This document shows, piece by piece, positions 12,913 to 13,006 of a stretch of 13,006 nucleotides of DNA. Both the position numbers and the translations under genes were made by a program. The notes under the pieces are model-generated. The model was not told where the DNA came from, ran no database searches, and worked only from the letters and a program-made list of their open reading frames with translations. Each line of letters opens with the position of its first letter. The stretch's first letter is position 1. The stretch comes from Odoribacteraceae bacterium (GTDB taxonomy: Bacteria > Bacteroidota > Bacteroidia > Bacteroidales > Marinifilaceae), in contig JAIRXZ010000047.1 of the NCBI GenBank assembly GCA_031267995.1, positions 1 through 13,006 of the forward strand. Direction: 5' to 3'.

Positions 12913-13006
12913 TTAAGAATAACGCGAACCAAACTAAGCACAATGCAAGCAGGATTAGGTGTAATGCAAGCAGGATCGGGTATAAAGTGAACCAAATTAA
13001 ATCAAA
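12890..13006. repeat. 21-bp phased array, family 3 (degenerate, runs off the window)
   Basis: After a transitional unit at 12890-12910, units begin at 12911, 12932, 12953, 12974 and 12995 in the same 21-base phase. They share AATTAAG, ACTAAG or ATTAGG heads, AATGCAAGCAG in two units, and GTGAACCA or GCGAACCA in two others. The last unit is cut by the window end. The similarity is moderate, but the phase agreement is exact. Confidence 0.65.
12898..12905 (+). promoter_or_regulatory. Isolated match to the Bacteroidota -7 box
   Basis: TATCTTTG exactly fits TAnnTTTG and would direct transcription rightward, out of the window, at the border between array families 2 and 3. No TTTG-like -33 element is present at the usual 19-21 bases upstream, so this is a weak call. 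Confidence 0.2.

Overview
The window reads as chromosomal DNA of a high-GC member of the Bacteroidota, probably Bacteroidales. The family cannot be fixed from the sequence. The evidence is a SusC/SusD pair with a FecR anti-sigma factor, several lipobox proteins, an exact Bacteroidota -7 box (TAnnTTTG) before one gene, and A-rich leaders without clear Shine-Dalgarno sites.

Layout. (1) 1-121: short GC-rich palindromes and hairpins after the last gene of a leftward operon. (2) 122-10571, all minus strand, in transcription order: FecR anti-sigma factor (9300-10571), SusC-type TonB-dependent transporter with an STN domain (5475-9146), SusD-type lipoprotein (3861-5474), HExxH zinc metallopeptidase lipoprotein (2952-3839), DUF4302-type lipoprotein (1521-2945), and a lipoprotein with three BACON-like repeats and an unrecognised C-terminal domain (122-1519). 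From susC onward, gaps are 0, 21, 6 and 1 bases. (3) 10572-11072: an AT-richer divergent intergenic region with palindromes and one good promoter. (4) 11073-11744, plus strand: a small lipoprotein of unknown function. (5) 11745-12238: a mosaic of REP-like palindromes, including a 46-bp inverted repeat pair. (6) 12239-13006: a compound tandem array whose 21-bp phase is kept through three sequence families and runs off the window edge.

How the genes should work together (inference from known families): SusC would sense and import a substrate captured by SusD and the surface lipoproteins. The STN domain would signal to FecR, which would release an ECF sigma factor. No sigma gene lies in the window. 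The accessory enzyme is a metallopeptidase and no glycoside hydrolase or polysaccharide lyase is present, so a peptide or glycoprotein substrate is more likely than a plain glycan.

The most unusual parts are the 21-bp-phased array, whose 19 central units share an invariant 12-bp near-palindrome; the nested palindromic element beside it; a relic of a second fecR 3' end between fecR and susC; and a reversal of GC skew inside the one-directional operon.
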